Origin: Pyrinomonadaceae bacterium
Lineage (GTDB): Bacteria; Acidobacteriota; Blastocatellia; Pyrinomonadales; Pyrinomonadaceae
Direction: 5' to 3'
DNA: 64,000 bases
Assembly: GCA_026129865.1 (NCBI GenBank)
Contig: JAHCHG010000003.1
Span: 310,001-374,000, forward strand
In this document: piece after piece, positions 8,289 through 17,293 of the stretch
How positions within the stretch are numbered: position 1 is the first letter of the stretch
How the letters are laid out: every line of letters begins with the position of its first letter
Program-made: the position numbers and the translations under genes
Notes under the pieces: model-generated
Seen by the model: the letters and a program-made list of their open reading frames with translations, nothing else
Databases searched by the model: none
What the model was told of the DNA's origin: nothing

Positions 8289-10109
8289 ATGTTCTTGAAG
8301 AAATTGTTTCTTTTCGCGGTCTGTTTAATGATCGCGAGCCAATCTTTTGCACAATCGACTGTTCCTGACAAGCCAAAATTCGAGATCTCGGACGATCTGC
8401 GTGCGAAAGCAAACAGCACTTTATTAGCAATGGCGCGCGAAGCCGATCAGTTTTTTCTTCCCGAAAACCGGATCAAGGCACGAATAATGGTTGCGCATTT
8501 GCTCTGGGATCAAGAGCCGAAACAATCGATGCAGCTGATGCAGAATGCGATCGGCGAAATGGATACGTTGGTTAATGGATTGCTCAATTCGGAGTTGTCG
8601 GAAAACGATTATTACTATGAGGTTTACACCGTTGGTGAGCTGAGAAAATCGCTGCTGCTTGAACTTGCCGAACATGATCCGGTTGCCGCACTTGCAGCTT
8701 TTAAGTCTCTGTCACGCAAAAAGGCGGAAGGCGAAGATCTTTTCGACGGCGATGCCGATTTCGAACTTGAACTGGCGAAGAATATCGCCGCGAAAGATCC
8801 GAATAAGGCGTTCGAGGTTGCGATGAGAAAATTGGAAAGCGGGTTAGGTTACGGAGCTTTTGAAGCGCTCGAGAATATTTATAAGAAGGACAAAGATCTC
8901 GGCGCGAAAATGGCACGCGAGATCTTGCGGCAGATCAAAGCGCAATCGACAATGAGCTTTCCGGCGTCGAATGCGAATTCGAATACCAACGTGTCGAACA
9001 TGAATTCGGACCCGAGCGTTCCGGGCGAAACCGAGATAACGGTCTGGCAGATGAAGGAATTTGTCGATAAAGTACGACAATTAAATAATTTAAGCGCCAA
9101 GGACAAGGAATCTCCGGCGCTAACCGATGCGGAATATCGCGAACTGATCGAGGTACTGGCTCGAAAATACACGACTCAGCAATATCTATCGTCCTATGAA
9201 GTTGCGGGAGTTCTAAAAGATATCGAAAAATATTTCCCGAACTTAGGTCAGGCGATCCGCCGCCGGCTTGCTTCGGAGAAAGACACGCTGGACAAAATGG
9301 TTCGCGAAAGCGCTTTCGATTCCGAAATTCAAGGAAAAAACTCGAAAGAGATCGCCCTCCTGATCGAGCGAAAACCGCAGGCTCAGCGCGATGCGCTTTA
9401 TCATAAAGCGGCGGAAACGGCTTTTAACAATGGCGATATTTTGACGGCAAAGGAGTTTTACGACAAAGCCGTCACAAAGCCGGAATATGATTATCTCGGC
9501 GAACAGATCAATATGGTGCTGCCGAAAGCTTTGGCGGAAACCGGTGATCTCACCTCTGTTCGCGAACGACTGGCTGAAATTAAAACGCCGGAAGAAAAGA
9601 TCGAAATTTTAACGACTCTGGCGCAATCGCTCGCTGCTTCCGGCAACACAAAAACCGCAAAGGAACTGACGGAAGAAGCGCGTTCGATCTATTCGGGTAA
9701 AATGAAGAACCGGCGAAATTTGGCGTCGGTGATGCAAATGTCGGCTAGCTATGCAATGTTCGAACCTGATCAAAGTTTTGCATTTATCGAACAAAATACG
9801 TCGATCGTGAACGAATTGATCTCGGCGGCAATCGTGTTGGACGATTTTAACGAATACGGTTCGGTCAAGGACGACGAACTCCTGCTGACTGTGGCATTGG
9901 TGCAGTCGTATCAAGGCATGCCGAAAGGTGTTTTGATGCTGCGAAATCTTTCAAAAGCCGATTTTGAAAGAACTTCGGCGCTTGCCGACAAATTTTCTCG
10001 CCGTGAGGCTCGTTTTGCGGCAAGAATGCGAATTTTGCAAGCGCTGCTCGATCCGAAAGCGGAAGAGATCGAAGCAGAAAACCAGCAAGTCTATGAAGAA
10101 GGCTGCTAA
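8289..10109 (+). CDS. Secreted helical-repeat protein, first of a tandem paralogous pair
   Basis: I do not recognise a named family. A signal peptide (MFLKKLFLFAVCLM to SQSFAQ) leads a 606-residue mostly alpha-helical protein with TPR-like phrasing, such as AEHDPVAALAAF and repeated ALAETGD-type turns. An Asn/Ser-rich linker is at about residues 220-240. The next gene encodes a relative: both contain AEHDP followed by an A/F helix, and both end with an ADFxRT...RxxxR...ALL helix. CGGAGG at 8278-8283 supports the ATG. It is probably periplasmic. Function is unknown; peptide or protein binding is only a guess from the helical repeat look. Confidence 0.85.
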   Translation: MFLKKLFLFAVCLMIASQSFAQSTVPDKPKFEISDDLRAKANSTLLAMAREADQFFLPENRIKARIMVAHLLWDQEPKQSMQLMQNAIGEMDTLVNGLLNSELSENDYYYEVYTVGELRKSLLLELAEHDPVAALAAFKSLSRKKAEGEDLFDGDADFELELAKNIAAKDPNKAFEVAMRKLESGLGYGAFEALENIYKKDKDLGAKMAREILRQIKAQSTMSFPASNANSNTNVSNMNSDPSVPGETEITVWQMKEFVDKVRQLNNLSAKDKESPALTDAEYRELIEVLARKYTTQQYLSSYEVAGVLKDIEKYFPNLGQAIRRRLASEKDTLDKMVRESAFDSEIQGKNSKEIALLIERKPQAQRDALYHKAAETAFNNGDILTAKEFYDKAVTKPEYDYLGEQINMVLPKALAETGDLTSVRERLAEIKTPEEKIEILTTLAQSLAASGNTKTAKELTEEARSIYSGKMKNRRNLASVMQMSASYAMFEPDQSFAFIEQNTSIVNELISAAIVLDDFNEYGSVKDDELLLTVALVQSYQGMPKGVLMLRNLSKADFERTSALADKFSRREARFAARMRILQALLDPKAEEIEAENQQVYEEGC

Positions 10110-10128
10110 CAGTTACGGAGACAATTTT

Positions 10129-11847
10129 ATGAAAACCTTCACGATTTTTCTCGCACTTCTGATCGCTCAATCGGCGTTCGTCTTTGGACAAGATACGATC
10201 GCCGCAAAGCCGGGAACCGCAGATGCGGATCCCGGCAAGATTTCCAAGGAACTAAAAGCCGAAGCCGTCGATTTCTTAAGAGCAACCGCCGCCGAGGTCA
10301 ATAATATGCGGACGCTCGAAAACCGCATTAGTTTTTCTGCGGAAATGGCTGGTTTAATGTGGTTTACAAATGAACGCGACGCCCGCGCGATGTATCAAAC
10401 GGTGATCAACGATTTCCGCCAGCTTTTAGCGCAGCATGACGCAGCACTGAATGCTTTTACCGCCGATTCGGATAAACCGTCGCAGCGCGTTTCCCGGGGA
10501 AGCGCGCAAGCGAAGACCGTTCGGAAGTTTATGAAAGCGCTCAGCGTTCGGCAGCAGATAACTTCAAGCTTAGCCGAACATGATCCGCAGCTTGCGTTTG
10601 AATTTTTTACCGAAACGGCTCAGGCGATCTCAAATCCGGAAATGCGTGAAAGAACGGCGCAGTCCGATTCTTATTTCGAATCCCGTCTGCTGCAGCAGGT
10701 CGCCGAAAAGGATGTTGACACCGCATTAAAATACGGACGAAAAAACCTTGAAAAGGGAATCAATTACGAAACGCTTAGTTTGCTTAGAAAAATTTATGAC
10801 AAGGACGCTGACAAGGGAATAGGTTTTGGAGAAGACATTATCAGCAAACTTATAAGCGATTCGTCGAAATCGCAGGAATTTTACGTGTTGAGTTCGCTCA
10901 TCGATTTTGGCGAAGAGACCATCGAGATCAGCAGGCTTAGACAAGCCGGCGACGCACGCCGACCGGTCTTTAGCGAACAGAATCTTCGCGAGATCGCCGA
11001 AATTCTGGCGCAGAGAGTCTTAAACAGCGACGACGATTCCGATAGGTCTCAATATTTGTCTGTAATCGAAAAATATGCGCCTTCGCGCGCGGTTCAGATC
11101 CGCTCCAAGTTTGGAATTAAAAAAAGTGCTGCACCTGCGGGCGGGTTAACGACAAAAGCAGGTACGGGCGTTGGAATTCCCGAACCGAAAGAAATGCCCG
11201 AGGAAAGCGTCGAAGAGCGCCTGGCTGGAAGCTTGGAAGAACTCGGGAATAAAGAATTGAGCGGTGAAGAAAGACAAAAGGTTATTGAACAGTCGCGAAA
11301 GATCATCGTCTCGATCGACGATCCAAATCAAAAGATCATGGCGCTTAGCGGGCTTGCCGTTCAAGTCGCTCAATTGGGCGACAAACAGCTCGCAATCGAA
11401 ATTCTTGAAGACGCGCGCGGTTTGATAAATCCGCAGCCGGTTAACTATCTCGATTATATGGAATCGTGGATATTGATAACCGGATATTCGCAAATCGATG
11501 CACCGCAAGCGTTTCCGATGCTGGAAAGCACGATCTACCGTTTGAACGACACGATCTCGGCGTTTGTAAAGGTTGGTGAATTTATCGATGTCGAAGGCGA
11601 TATGGTCGAAGACGGCGAGATCCAACTCGGCAGTTTCGGCGGCGGTTTCACACGCGAATTACTTGGAATGATCGGCGTCGCAAGTCCAACGGTCAAAAAT
11701 CTCGCGGTCGCCGATTTTAAGCGAACAAAGGATTTGACCAATCGTTTTGATCGTCAGGAAGTTAGAATTTTAGCAAAAATGCTCGTTCTGCGGGCAATTT
11801 TGGGAAATGACCAGGCGAAGACCTCAACAAATATAATGGATTTTTAA
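10129..11847 (+). CDS. Secreted helical-repeat protein, second of the tandem pair
   Basis: Paralogue of the preceding gene, 572 residues with a signal peptide (MKTFTIFLALLIA to VFGQ). The start is set at this Met because a signal peptide begins there and GGAG lies at 10117-10120; the frame is open further upstream inside the previous gene but that extension is basic and unlikely. It shares the AEHDPQLAFEFF and NLAVADFKRT...RQEVRILAK segments with its neighbour. The gap between the two genes is 19 bp, so they are very likely co-transcribed. Its stop overlaps the convergent SDR gene's stop in a shared TTAA. Function unknown. Confidence 0.85.
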   Translation: MKTFTIFLALLIAQSAFVFGQDTIAAKPGTADADPGKISKELKAEAVDFLRATAAEVNNMRTLENRISFSAEMAGLMWFTNERDARAMYQTVINDFRQLLAQHDAALNAFTADSDKPSQRVSRGSAQAKTVRKFMKALSVRQQITSSLAEHDPQLAFEFFTETAQAISNPEMRERTAQSDSYFESRLLQQVAEKDVDTALKYGRKNLEKGINYETLSLLRKIYDKDADKGIGFGEDIISKLISDSSKSQEFYVLSSLIDFGEETIEISRLRQAGDARRPVFSEQNLREIAEILAQRVLNSDDDSDRSQYLSVIEKYAPSRAVQIRSKFGIKKSAAPAGGLTTKAGTGVGIPEPKEMPEESVEERLAGSLEELGNKELSGEERQKVIEQSRKIIVSIDDPNQKIMALSGLAVQVAQLGDKQLAIEILEDARGLINPQPVNYLDYMESWILITGYSQIDAPQAFPMLESTIYRLNDTISAFVKVGEFIDVEGDMVEDGEIQLGSFGGGFTRELLGMIGVASPTVKNLAVADFKRTKDLTNRFDRQEVRILAKMLVLRAILGNDQAKTSTNIMDF

Positions 11848-12626
11848 CTCAAGCCCGTTCCCGTCAAATAATGTCCGCCATCAACGACCAGAGTTACGCC
11901 GTTGATGTAGCTTGCCGCGTCGGAACAAAGGAAAAGCGCGGCTTTTTCAATGTCTTCGATGCGTCCAAATCTTTGGAGCGGAATTTTCTTTGTCAATTTT
12001 TCTTTTAAATCCGGCGGAAGAAGGCGTTTCATTCCTTCGGTGTCTTCGATCGGTCCGGGCGCGATGCCATTGACGCGGATTCCGTATCTGCCCCATTCGA
12101 CCGACAAGTTTCGCGTGATTGCGTCAACGCCGGCTTTCGCGGCGGAAACGTGTATCTGCATCGGTGTGGCATTGTAATGAAGCGTCGCGCTGATGTTTAG
12201 GATTTGTCCGCCATTTTCTTTAAGATGTTCAAAAGCCGCGCGGCAGACGTTGAAAGTACCTTTCGTATCAATATCAACGACCGTTCCGAAACCGTTTGCC
12301 GACAATTCTTTGGCAAAACACAGAAAATTTCCCGCGGCGCCATTGACGACAATATCAATTTTGCCGAAATGTTTGACCGTTTCCGCGATCGCGTTTTCGA
12401 CGGCTTCGTAATCGCGAACGTCCGCTGCAACCGCAAAACATTCGCCGCCGGCGTCTTCGATCAGCTTTTTCATCGGTTCGAGGTTTTCGATCTTTCGCGA
12501 AGTGATCGCTACTTTTGCGCCGTGTTCCGAAAGCGCCCGAGCAACGCCGCCGGTAATTCCCGTTCCGCCGCCCGTTACAAACGCAACTTTGCCCTGTAAA
12601 ATCGTGTTCTGATAAATTTTGTCCAT
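11844..12626 (-). CDS. SDR-family 2,4-dienoyl-CoA reductase-like enzyme
   Basis: Short-chain dehydrogenase of 260 residues. The cofactor motif is TGGGTGITGGVA (about residues 18-29). NGAAGNFL, VVDIDTKGTFN, HVSAAKAGVDAITRNL and APGPIEDTEG match the peroxisomal-type dienoyl-CoA reductase group, which removes double bonds during unsaturated fatty acid oxidation using NADPH. As in that group, the usual YxxxK Tyr is not at the standard spacing; a Tyr lies 13 residues before the Lys. The gene stands alone, divergent from the downstream lipoprotein. A generic enoyl or ketoacyl reductase is the alternative. Confidence 0.85.
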   Translation of the reverse strand: MDKIYQNTILQGKVAFVTGGGTGITGGVARALSEHGAKVAITSRKIENLEPMKKLIEDAGGECFAVAADVRDYEAVENAIAETVKHFGKIDIVVNGAAGNFLCFAKELSANGFGTVVDIDTKGTFNVCRAAFEHLKENGGQILNISATLHYNATPMQIHVSAAKAGVDAITRNLSVEWGRYGIRVNGIAPGPIEDTEGMKRLLPPDLKEKLTKKIPLQRFGRIEDIEKAALFLCSDAASYINGVTLVVDGGHYLTGTGLS

Positions 12627-12667
12627 AATTTGAGGGAAATTTTACCATAACTGTGCTGCAACTAACG

Positions 12668-14281
12668 ATGCGTTCAAAATCGAAAATTAGATTCTGCGTA
12701 ATGTTTGCGACCGTTTTGAGTGTCGCGGTGCTCGCATTTCTTTCAGTTTCCTGTACTTCGAAAAAAACCGAATTGCCCGGTCTAGTTCCAAAAGAAACTC
12801 TGGTCTATTTAGAAACCAAAGACCTCGGTGAGCTCTTAAGAACAATGACCCAAAGCCCGCGATTTAAGGAAATTGCAGCAGGAACGCATGATTTTTCGGC
12901 GCTTGATGAAACTCCGGCAGCTGTTGCTATCACCGGATTTGAAACCTCGGAACAGCAATTGACCGATGAGAATTCTTCTCTGAATTTCAAGCCGCGTTTT
13001 GCGGCGCTGATCGAATCCGGTCTTTGGAACTGGCAGACGCGCGGCTTTGTCGAAGAGGTTTTGGGCGATTTCGTCAATGAAACTTACGGCGGGGAGGTCG
13101 TTCTGGAAACGACCGAAAAGTTTGGCGGGACGTGGTACGAATGGAAATCCCGCGATGGAAAAAGCGCGTTTGCGCTGGTTCAAAACAGCCTTATCTTTTT
13201 CGGCAATGACGCCGCCTCGATCGAAAAATGCCTCGCTGCCGCACGCGGCGAGACGGAAAAGATAACGGCAGACACGAAATTTACAAACGCGCGCGAAGAT
13301 TCGAAAGAGCTCGTCGCGTTCGGTTATGTTTCGCCGGACGGAGTCGGACAGCTTGCAAATATCGCAGGTGTTTTCGCAGCGGTTGCCGCAACTGAGGAAG
13401 AAGCAGGACGGAATTTTGTTTCGGGCTTTTTACCAAGGCTGCTTCGAAACACAGTGTCCGAGGTCGTTTGGACCGCGCGAAGAAATCGCGAACGGATTGA
13501 GGACAGTTATTCGTTCGCGCTGCCGGCGAAAATTTCGGAGATATTTCAGGAAACGCTTCAAGTTTCCGAAAAAGAATCGTCAAATTTGTTCGAATACGTA
13601 CCGGCGGATGTCGAATCTCTGACGAAATACGATCTGAAAGAACCTCTGATAGCATGGCGAAGTGCGGTTCTCGTCGCACAGGATTCTGCGGGTGCGGCGA
13701 ATCCTGCAATTTTCGCCGAGTTTTCAAAGAATTTGCTGAATTCATACGGAATTTCCGACGCCGAACTTTTTCTTAGATCGGTTGATTCGCAATTGATCAC
13801 GGTTCAAATAACCGGCGATTCCGACCGAGTACTTACGATCGCTTCGGTTAAAGACTTTGAGAATCTGAAACGTTCTTTGAACGAGTCGATCGATCTTAGA
13901 ACGAGAGCCGAAACGATCGGCGGTGCAGAGGTTTGGCGATCGAAAGACGGTTTCGCCGCAGCTTTCCATGGGAACATTCTTATATTAGGCGATTTCGAAT
14001 CCGTTCAACGCTCGCTCGATACAAAGGCGGGCGGAAAAAAATTCAGTTCCGACGCTTCTTATCAATATTTTTCGCAAAAACGAGCGATCGCTACAACCTT
14101 CGGCACCGATCTGAGTTCAGCGGAAAAGATCGTACGCGTTTTGGGAACCGTGAAGGACGACGCTGTCGGTGGAAAGTCCAATTTTGTCGTCCGAACAGAA
14201 ATAAAAGACAAGCGTTTGGTCAGAACAACCATTTCGGATTTTGGTTTGATAGGTTCGATGATCGCGCAGTTCGATCAGTAA
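12668..14281 (+). CDS. Putative lipoprotein, DUF3352-like
   Basis: A 537-residue protein with a basic start, a hydrophobic stretch (VMFATVLSVAVLAFLSV) and a Cys in a loose lipobox (SVSC), so probably lipid-anchored. The following LVPKETLVYLETKDLGELL resembles the opening of DUF3352 proteins, whose role is unknown. The rest alternates beta and alpha with no catalytic motif I can see. The ATG at 12668 is preferred to the in-frame GTG at 12653; neither has a clear ribosome site. It is divergent from the SDR gene and ends 3 bp before a convergent gene. Confidence 0.8.
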   Translation: MRSKSKIRFCVMFATVLSVAVLAFLSVSCTSKKTELPGLVPKETLVYLETKDLGELLRTMTQSPRFKEIAAGTHDFSALDETPAAVAITGFETSEQQLTDENSSLNFKPRFAALIESGLWNWQTRGFVEEVLGDFVNETYGGEVVLETTEKFGGTWYEWKSRDGKSAFALVQNSLIFFGNDAASIEKCLAAARGETEKITADTKFTNAREDSKELVAFGYVSPDGVGQLANIAGVFAAVAATEEEAGRNFVSGFLPRLLRNTVSEVVWTARRNRERIEDSYSFALPAKISEIFQETLQVSEKESSNLFEYVPADVESLTKYDLKEPLIAWRSAVLVAQDSAGAANPAIFAEFSKNLLNSYGISDAELFLRSVDSQLITVQITGDSDRVLTIASVKDFENLKRSLNESIDLRTRAETIGGAEVWRSKDGFAAAFHGNILILGDFESVQRSLDTKAGGKKFSSDASYQYFSQKRAIATTFGTDLSSAEKIVRVLGTVKDDAVGGKSNFVVRTEIKDKRLVRTTISDFGLIGSMIAQFDQ

Positions 14282-14283
14282 TT

Positions 14284-15087
14284 TTACCGCTTTCGACGTT
14301 TTCGTGCTTTGCGGCGAAATTGCGCAATATTTCGGTCGATCCAGTTATCGGCTTCCGAGTAATAAGCAAATTGCCGCTCATCGCGCTTAAATGCCGGCGT
14401 GTGAATTCGCCGCCGTCCGTTGACGCGTTCGACCGGGTGAAGAATATGAAGCATCTCGTGAAACACGACGTATTCGACAACAAATTCGGGCACTTCGGGC
14501 GAGTCGAGCGATTTGCTGACGATTATCGTTTCATGCTCCGCGTCGTGATGTCCCAAAATTCGAAATGTTCGATCGCGCGACCATGAAAGCGTCGGTTTTT
14601 TCAGTTTGTTGCCAAAATAGAGCAGATTCAGACGTTCAAAAATGGTTTCGAGATCGAAGAATTCGCCGTAAGGAGACGAGATCACTTTTTTACCGCGCGC
14701 CTTCTTATTCTTAAGAGCCTGTTCGCGAAGTTCGGATAATTTTGAATAGTCGCGGTATATAGCGGAAACTGCGGGAGAGATTCGCGTCCGCAAGAGTTTT
14801 CCAACCAGAATAAAAGCGAGCGATTCCTGAACATCCAGCGGCGCGTCGCGGCAGATCTCGCCGATCCGAACATAGACCTTTCCATCGCGAACCCGAATCG
14901 TGTGATTGATGCCGAGATACGGATAAAACCTGACATTTATCTCCGGCAGCGGATTTCGCGGTTTAATTTCCAAAAAAGCGCGTTCGTAGAAGCTTTTAAT
15001 TTGTGAGAGTTTTTCGTCCATCAAACCACCGATTATTCCAGTTTGACCGGATACTTTCAATTGCAGATGAGGGAGTTCCGCGGACAT
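14284..15087 (-). CDS. SprT-like zinc metallopeptidase-fold protein
   Basis: 267 residues. The C-terminal half contains HEMLHILHP (zinc-binding HExxH at residues 210-214), followed by RRRIHTPAFKRDE, which supplies a likely third ligand. FERLNLLYFGNKLKKPTLSWS and ILGHHDAEHETIIVS are typical of SprT-like domains in environmental bacteria. The N-terminal 100 residues are a separate alpha/beta region of unknown role. Known SprT-like proteins act on DNA-protein crosslinks or are uncharacterised; no DNA-binding segment is obvious here, so the substrate is open. No signal peptide. Confidence 0.82.
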   Translation of the reverse strand: MSAELPHLQLKVSGQTGIIGGLMDEKLSQIKSFYERAFLEIKPRNPLPEINVRFYPYLGINHTIRVRDGKVYVRIGEICRDAPLDVQESLAFILVGKLLRTRISPAVSAIYRDYSKLSELREQALKNKKARGKKVISSPYGEFFDLETIFERLNLLYFGNKLKKPTLSWSRDRTFRILGHHDAEHETIIVSKSLDSPEVPEFVVEYVVFHEMLHILHPVERVNGRRRIHTPAFKRDERQFAYYSEADNWIDRNIAQFRRKARKRRKR

Positions 15088-15161
15088 TATTGCGGTATCG
15101 AAACTTCCGCGCTAAAATTGAGACATCGGCAGATCGAGATTAAGGTTTTATTTATTTTAAT

Positions 15162-15218
15162 AATGTTAGACAAAGTTTAACATTTTCCTTGACTTTTTCT
15201 CTGCCGAAATGGTATCCA
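15162..15218 (+). promoter_or_regulatory. hrcA operon promoter with upstream inverted repeat
   Basis: AATGTTA at 15162-15168 and TAACATT at 15178-15184 form a perfect 7-bp inverted repeat with a 9-base spacer. Four bases on is TTGACT (15189-15194), an 18-bp spacer and a weak -10 TATCCA (15213-15218). The 7-9-7 geometry recalls CIRCE, the HrcA operator, but the sequence is not the CIRCE consensus. A similar arrangement lies upstream of the gene at 49091. Confidence 0.5.
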
Positions 15219-15272
15219 ATTAATGGCGATCGTTTACCTTTTTGGTAAGCACTACTTCTCATTCGAGGAAAA

Positions 15273-16391
15273 ATGTCTGCCCGTGAAATAAATAACACAT
15301 CAGAACCGAAAGTTCCGGATGCCCGCGGGCAAATAATTCTCTCCGCCATTATCAACGAACATTTGATAACCGGCGAGCCGATCGGTTCGAAACTGATTGC
15401 GGAGAAATTCGCAAATGCAGGCGGTTTGAGTTCGGCAACAATTCGCAATGTAATGAGCGAACTGGAAGATTTGGAGCTGCTTGAACAGCCTCATACTTCA
15501 GCCGGACGAATTCCGACGGACAAAGGTTACCGCTATTATGTTGATAATCTGCTTGGCGTTTTAAGCATTTCAAACGAAGATCTGCGGCTGATAAACCGTG
15601 AGCTCGGAGTTAACGAACAGGAACTGCACGACGCGCCGGACAGAATAATGGAAAGAACTTCACTCCTTCTTTCAGCTCTTTCTCAAAACGTCGGCATCGT
15701 CGTTTCGCCGTCCCTGGCGAAGGACAGGATGCAGCATATCGAATTCGTAAATTTGTCCGACAACCGAATTCTTGTAATTTTGGTTTCGGCTCCGAATATA
15801 GTTCATAACAAGACGATCAGGCTGAAAGATTCGTTTTCAACCGAAGATCTCAACCGGACGGCGCGTTATTTGAACACCGAATTTAAAGGGCGATCTCTTG
15901 CCGAGATCAGGACCGAGATCCTGAAATTGATGCATGAAGAAACCGCTCTTTTTGACAAAATGCTTCAAACGGCAATGATACTTTGTTCGCAAAGTATTGA
16001 GAGCGAGGAAGATACGATGGGCGAGGTTTTCGTGGGCGGAACTTCGAACATTCTGGCAAAACGCGATTTTGCCGATCTTGGACGGCTGCGCGAGCTGCTG
16101 AAAACGATCGAAGAAAAGTCCAAATTCGTTCAGATCCTGACCGAATGCATTGAGCAGGATCATTCGATGAAGGACAACGTCCAGATAATCATCGGCAGCG
16201 AAAATCCGACCTCGTCGCTGCAGGACTGCACTCTGATCACCGCGCCGTACCGCTATGGAGCGAGTGAGACACTCGGAACGCTGAGCGTTTTGGGTCCGAC
16301 ACGAATTGAATATGCGAGAATGATCTCCATTGTCAGCTATGTGGCGAAAGTTCTCGAAAAAACCATGACCAAGGAAGCTCCGAAATTCTGA
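15273..16391 (+). CDS. hrcA: Heat-inducible transcription repressor HrcA
   Basis: Represses chaperone operons by binding an operator when folded. Length 372 is normal. The N-terminal winged helix contains GEPIGSKLIAEKF and SSATIRNVMSELEDLELLEQPHTSAGRIPTDKGYR in separate blocks, both hallmarks of HrcA; the rest is the GAF-like dimerisation and inserted domains. It is the first gene of hrcA-grpE-dnaK-dnaJ, the common arrangement for autoregulation. No canonical CIRCE was found, but a 7-9-7 inverted repeat lies just upstream of the promoter. Confidence 0.95.
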   Translation: MSAREINNTSEPKVPDARGQIILSAIINEHLITGEPIGSKLIAEKFANAGGLSSATIRNVMSELEDLELLEQPHTSAGRIPTDKGYRYYVDNLLGVLSISNEDLRLINRELGVNEQELHDAPDRIMERTSLLLSALSQNVGIVVSPSLAKDRMQHIEFVNLSDNRILVILVSAPNIVHNKTIRLKDSFSTEDLNRTARYLNTEFKGRSLAEIRTEILKLMHEETALFDKMLQTAMILCSQSIESEEDTMGEVFVGGTSNILAKRDFADLGRLRELLKTIEEKSKFVQILTECIEQDHSMKDNVQIIIGSENPTSSLQDCTLITAPYRYGASETLGTLSVLGPTRIEYARMISIVSYVAKVLEKTMTKEAPKF

Positions 16392-16423
16392 TTCGAACGA
16401 TTTTCGAAAGCCCGTACCTATAA

Positions 16424-17257
16424 ATGAATCCCAAGAATAATCACGACAACGCGGAAGATTTTTCCGACGAAGTAGAGATCGATGAATCGGCTTCGATAGA
16501 TGATTTCATCAGAGAACTCGAAGCGCGCGAAAAAGATCTGCATATTTCGCCGGAAACCGTCATTGAGATCGAAGACGACGATTTCGACTCCGAAACGATC
16601 ACTGCGTTTTTGGAAGGAGAAACAGCGATAGAAGAGATCGCGTTTGAAAAACCTGCTCCAAAACCCGCAGCGAAAGCCGCCGAGCCAAAACCGCAGGGAA
16701 AAACAGCGAGCGATGGAAAGCTGGACTCTGAGATCGCAAAACTCAAAGCGAAGATCGCTAATATGGAGAAAGAGCGCACCGAAGTGTTTGAACTTTCGCG
16801 CCGTCGACAGCTGGATTTTGATAATTTTAAGAAACGAACTGAACGCGACCGTGATGAGATATTTAGCAGCCAGCTTGGAAATCTTACCAGCGAAATTTTG
16901 CCGGTAATCGATAATCTTGAGCGCGCATTAAATTCTGTAACAACGTCTAATGTCGAAAAATCGCCCGATTTTAAGCAGTTTTTCGACGGAATAGTTCTCG
17001 TTGACCGTCAGCTCAACGAGATAATTTCGGAAATGGGTGTAAAGCCGATCAAAGCGGTCGGCGAAGTATTTGATCCGCATTTCCATGAAGCGGTTGCGAC
17101 CGAAGAAACGACCGACCACGAGTCCAACATAATCATTGACGAATTCCTTCGCGGCTTTCAAATAGGCGAGAAGGTTCTTCGCCCGTCGATGGTTAAAGTT
17201 GCAAAAAAATCACCCAAATCCGGCAGCCTTCCGCTGACCGAAATCGAAAACGAATAA
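16424..17257 (+). CDS. grpE: Nucleotide exchange factor GrpE with acidic N-terminal extension
   Basis: Releases ADP from DnaK. At 277 residues it is longer than most GrpE (about 190-210). An acidic, low-complexity leader covers residues 1-95, followed by the long coiled coil (about 100-160, with RRRQLDFDNFKKRTERDRDE) and the C-terminal beta domain (GVKPIKAVGEVFDPHFHEAV). The leader may be disordered; its role is unknown. It lies 32 bp after hrcA and 36 bp before dnaK. Confidence 0.95.
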   Translation: MNPKNNHDNAEDFSDEVEIDESASIDDFIRELEAREKDLHISPETVIEIEDDDFDSETITAFLEGETAIEEIAFEKPAPKPAAKAAEPKPQGKTASDGKLDSEIAKLKAKIANMEKERTEVFELSRRRQLDFDNFKKRTERDRDEIFSSQLGNLTSEILPVIDNLERALNSVTTSNVEKSPDFKQFFDGIVLVDRQLNEIISEMGVKPIKAVGEVFDPHFHEAVATEETTDHESNIIIDEFLRGFQIGEKVLRPSMVKVAKKSPKSGSLPLTEIENE

Positions 17258-17293
17258 TCCATCCAACCATATTCTCCTTCAGGACCCGAAAAT

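Noticed and set aside
15088-15272. Canonical CIRCE operator before hrcA
   Set aside because: TTAGCACTC and its complement are not present; only the different AATGTTA inverted repeat was found.
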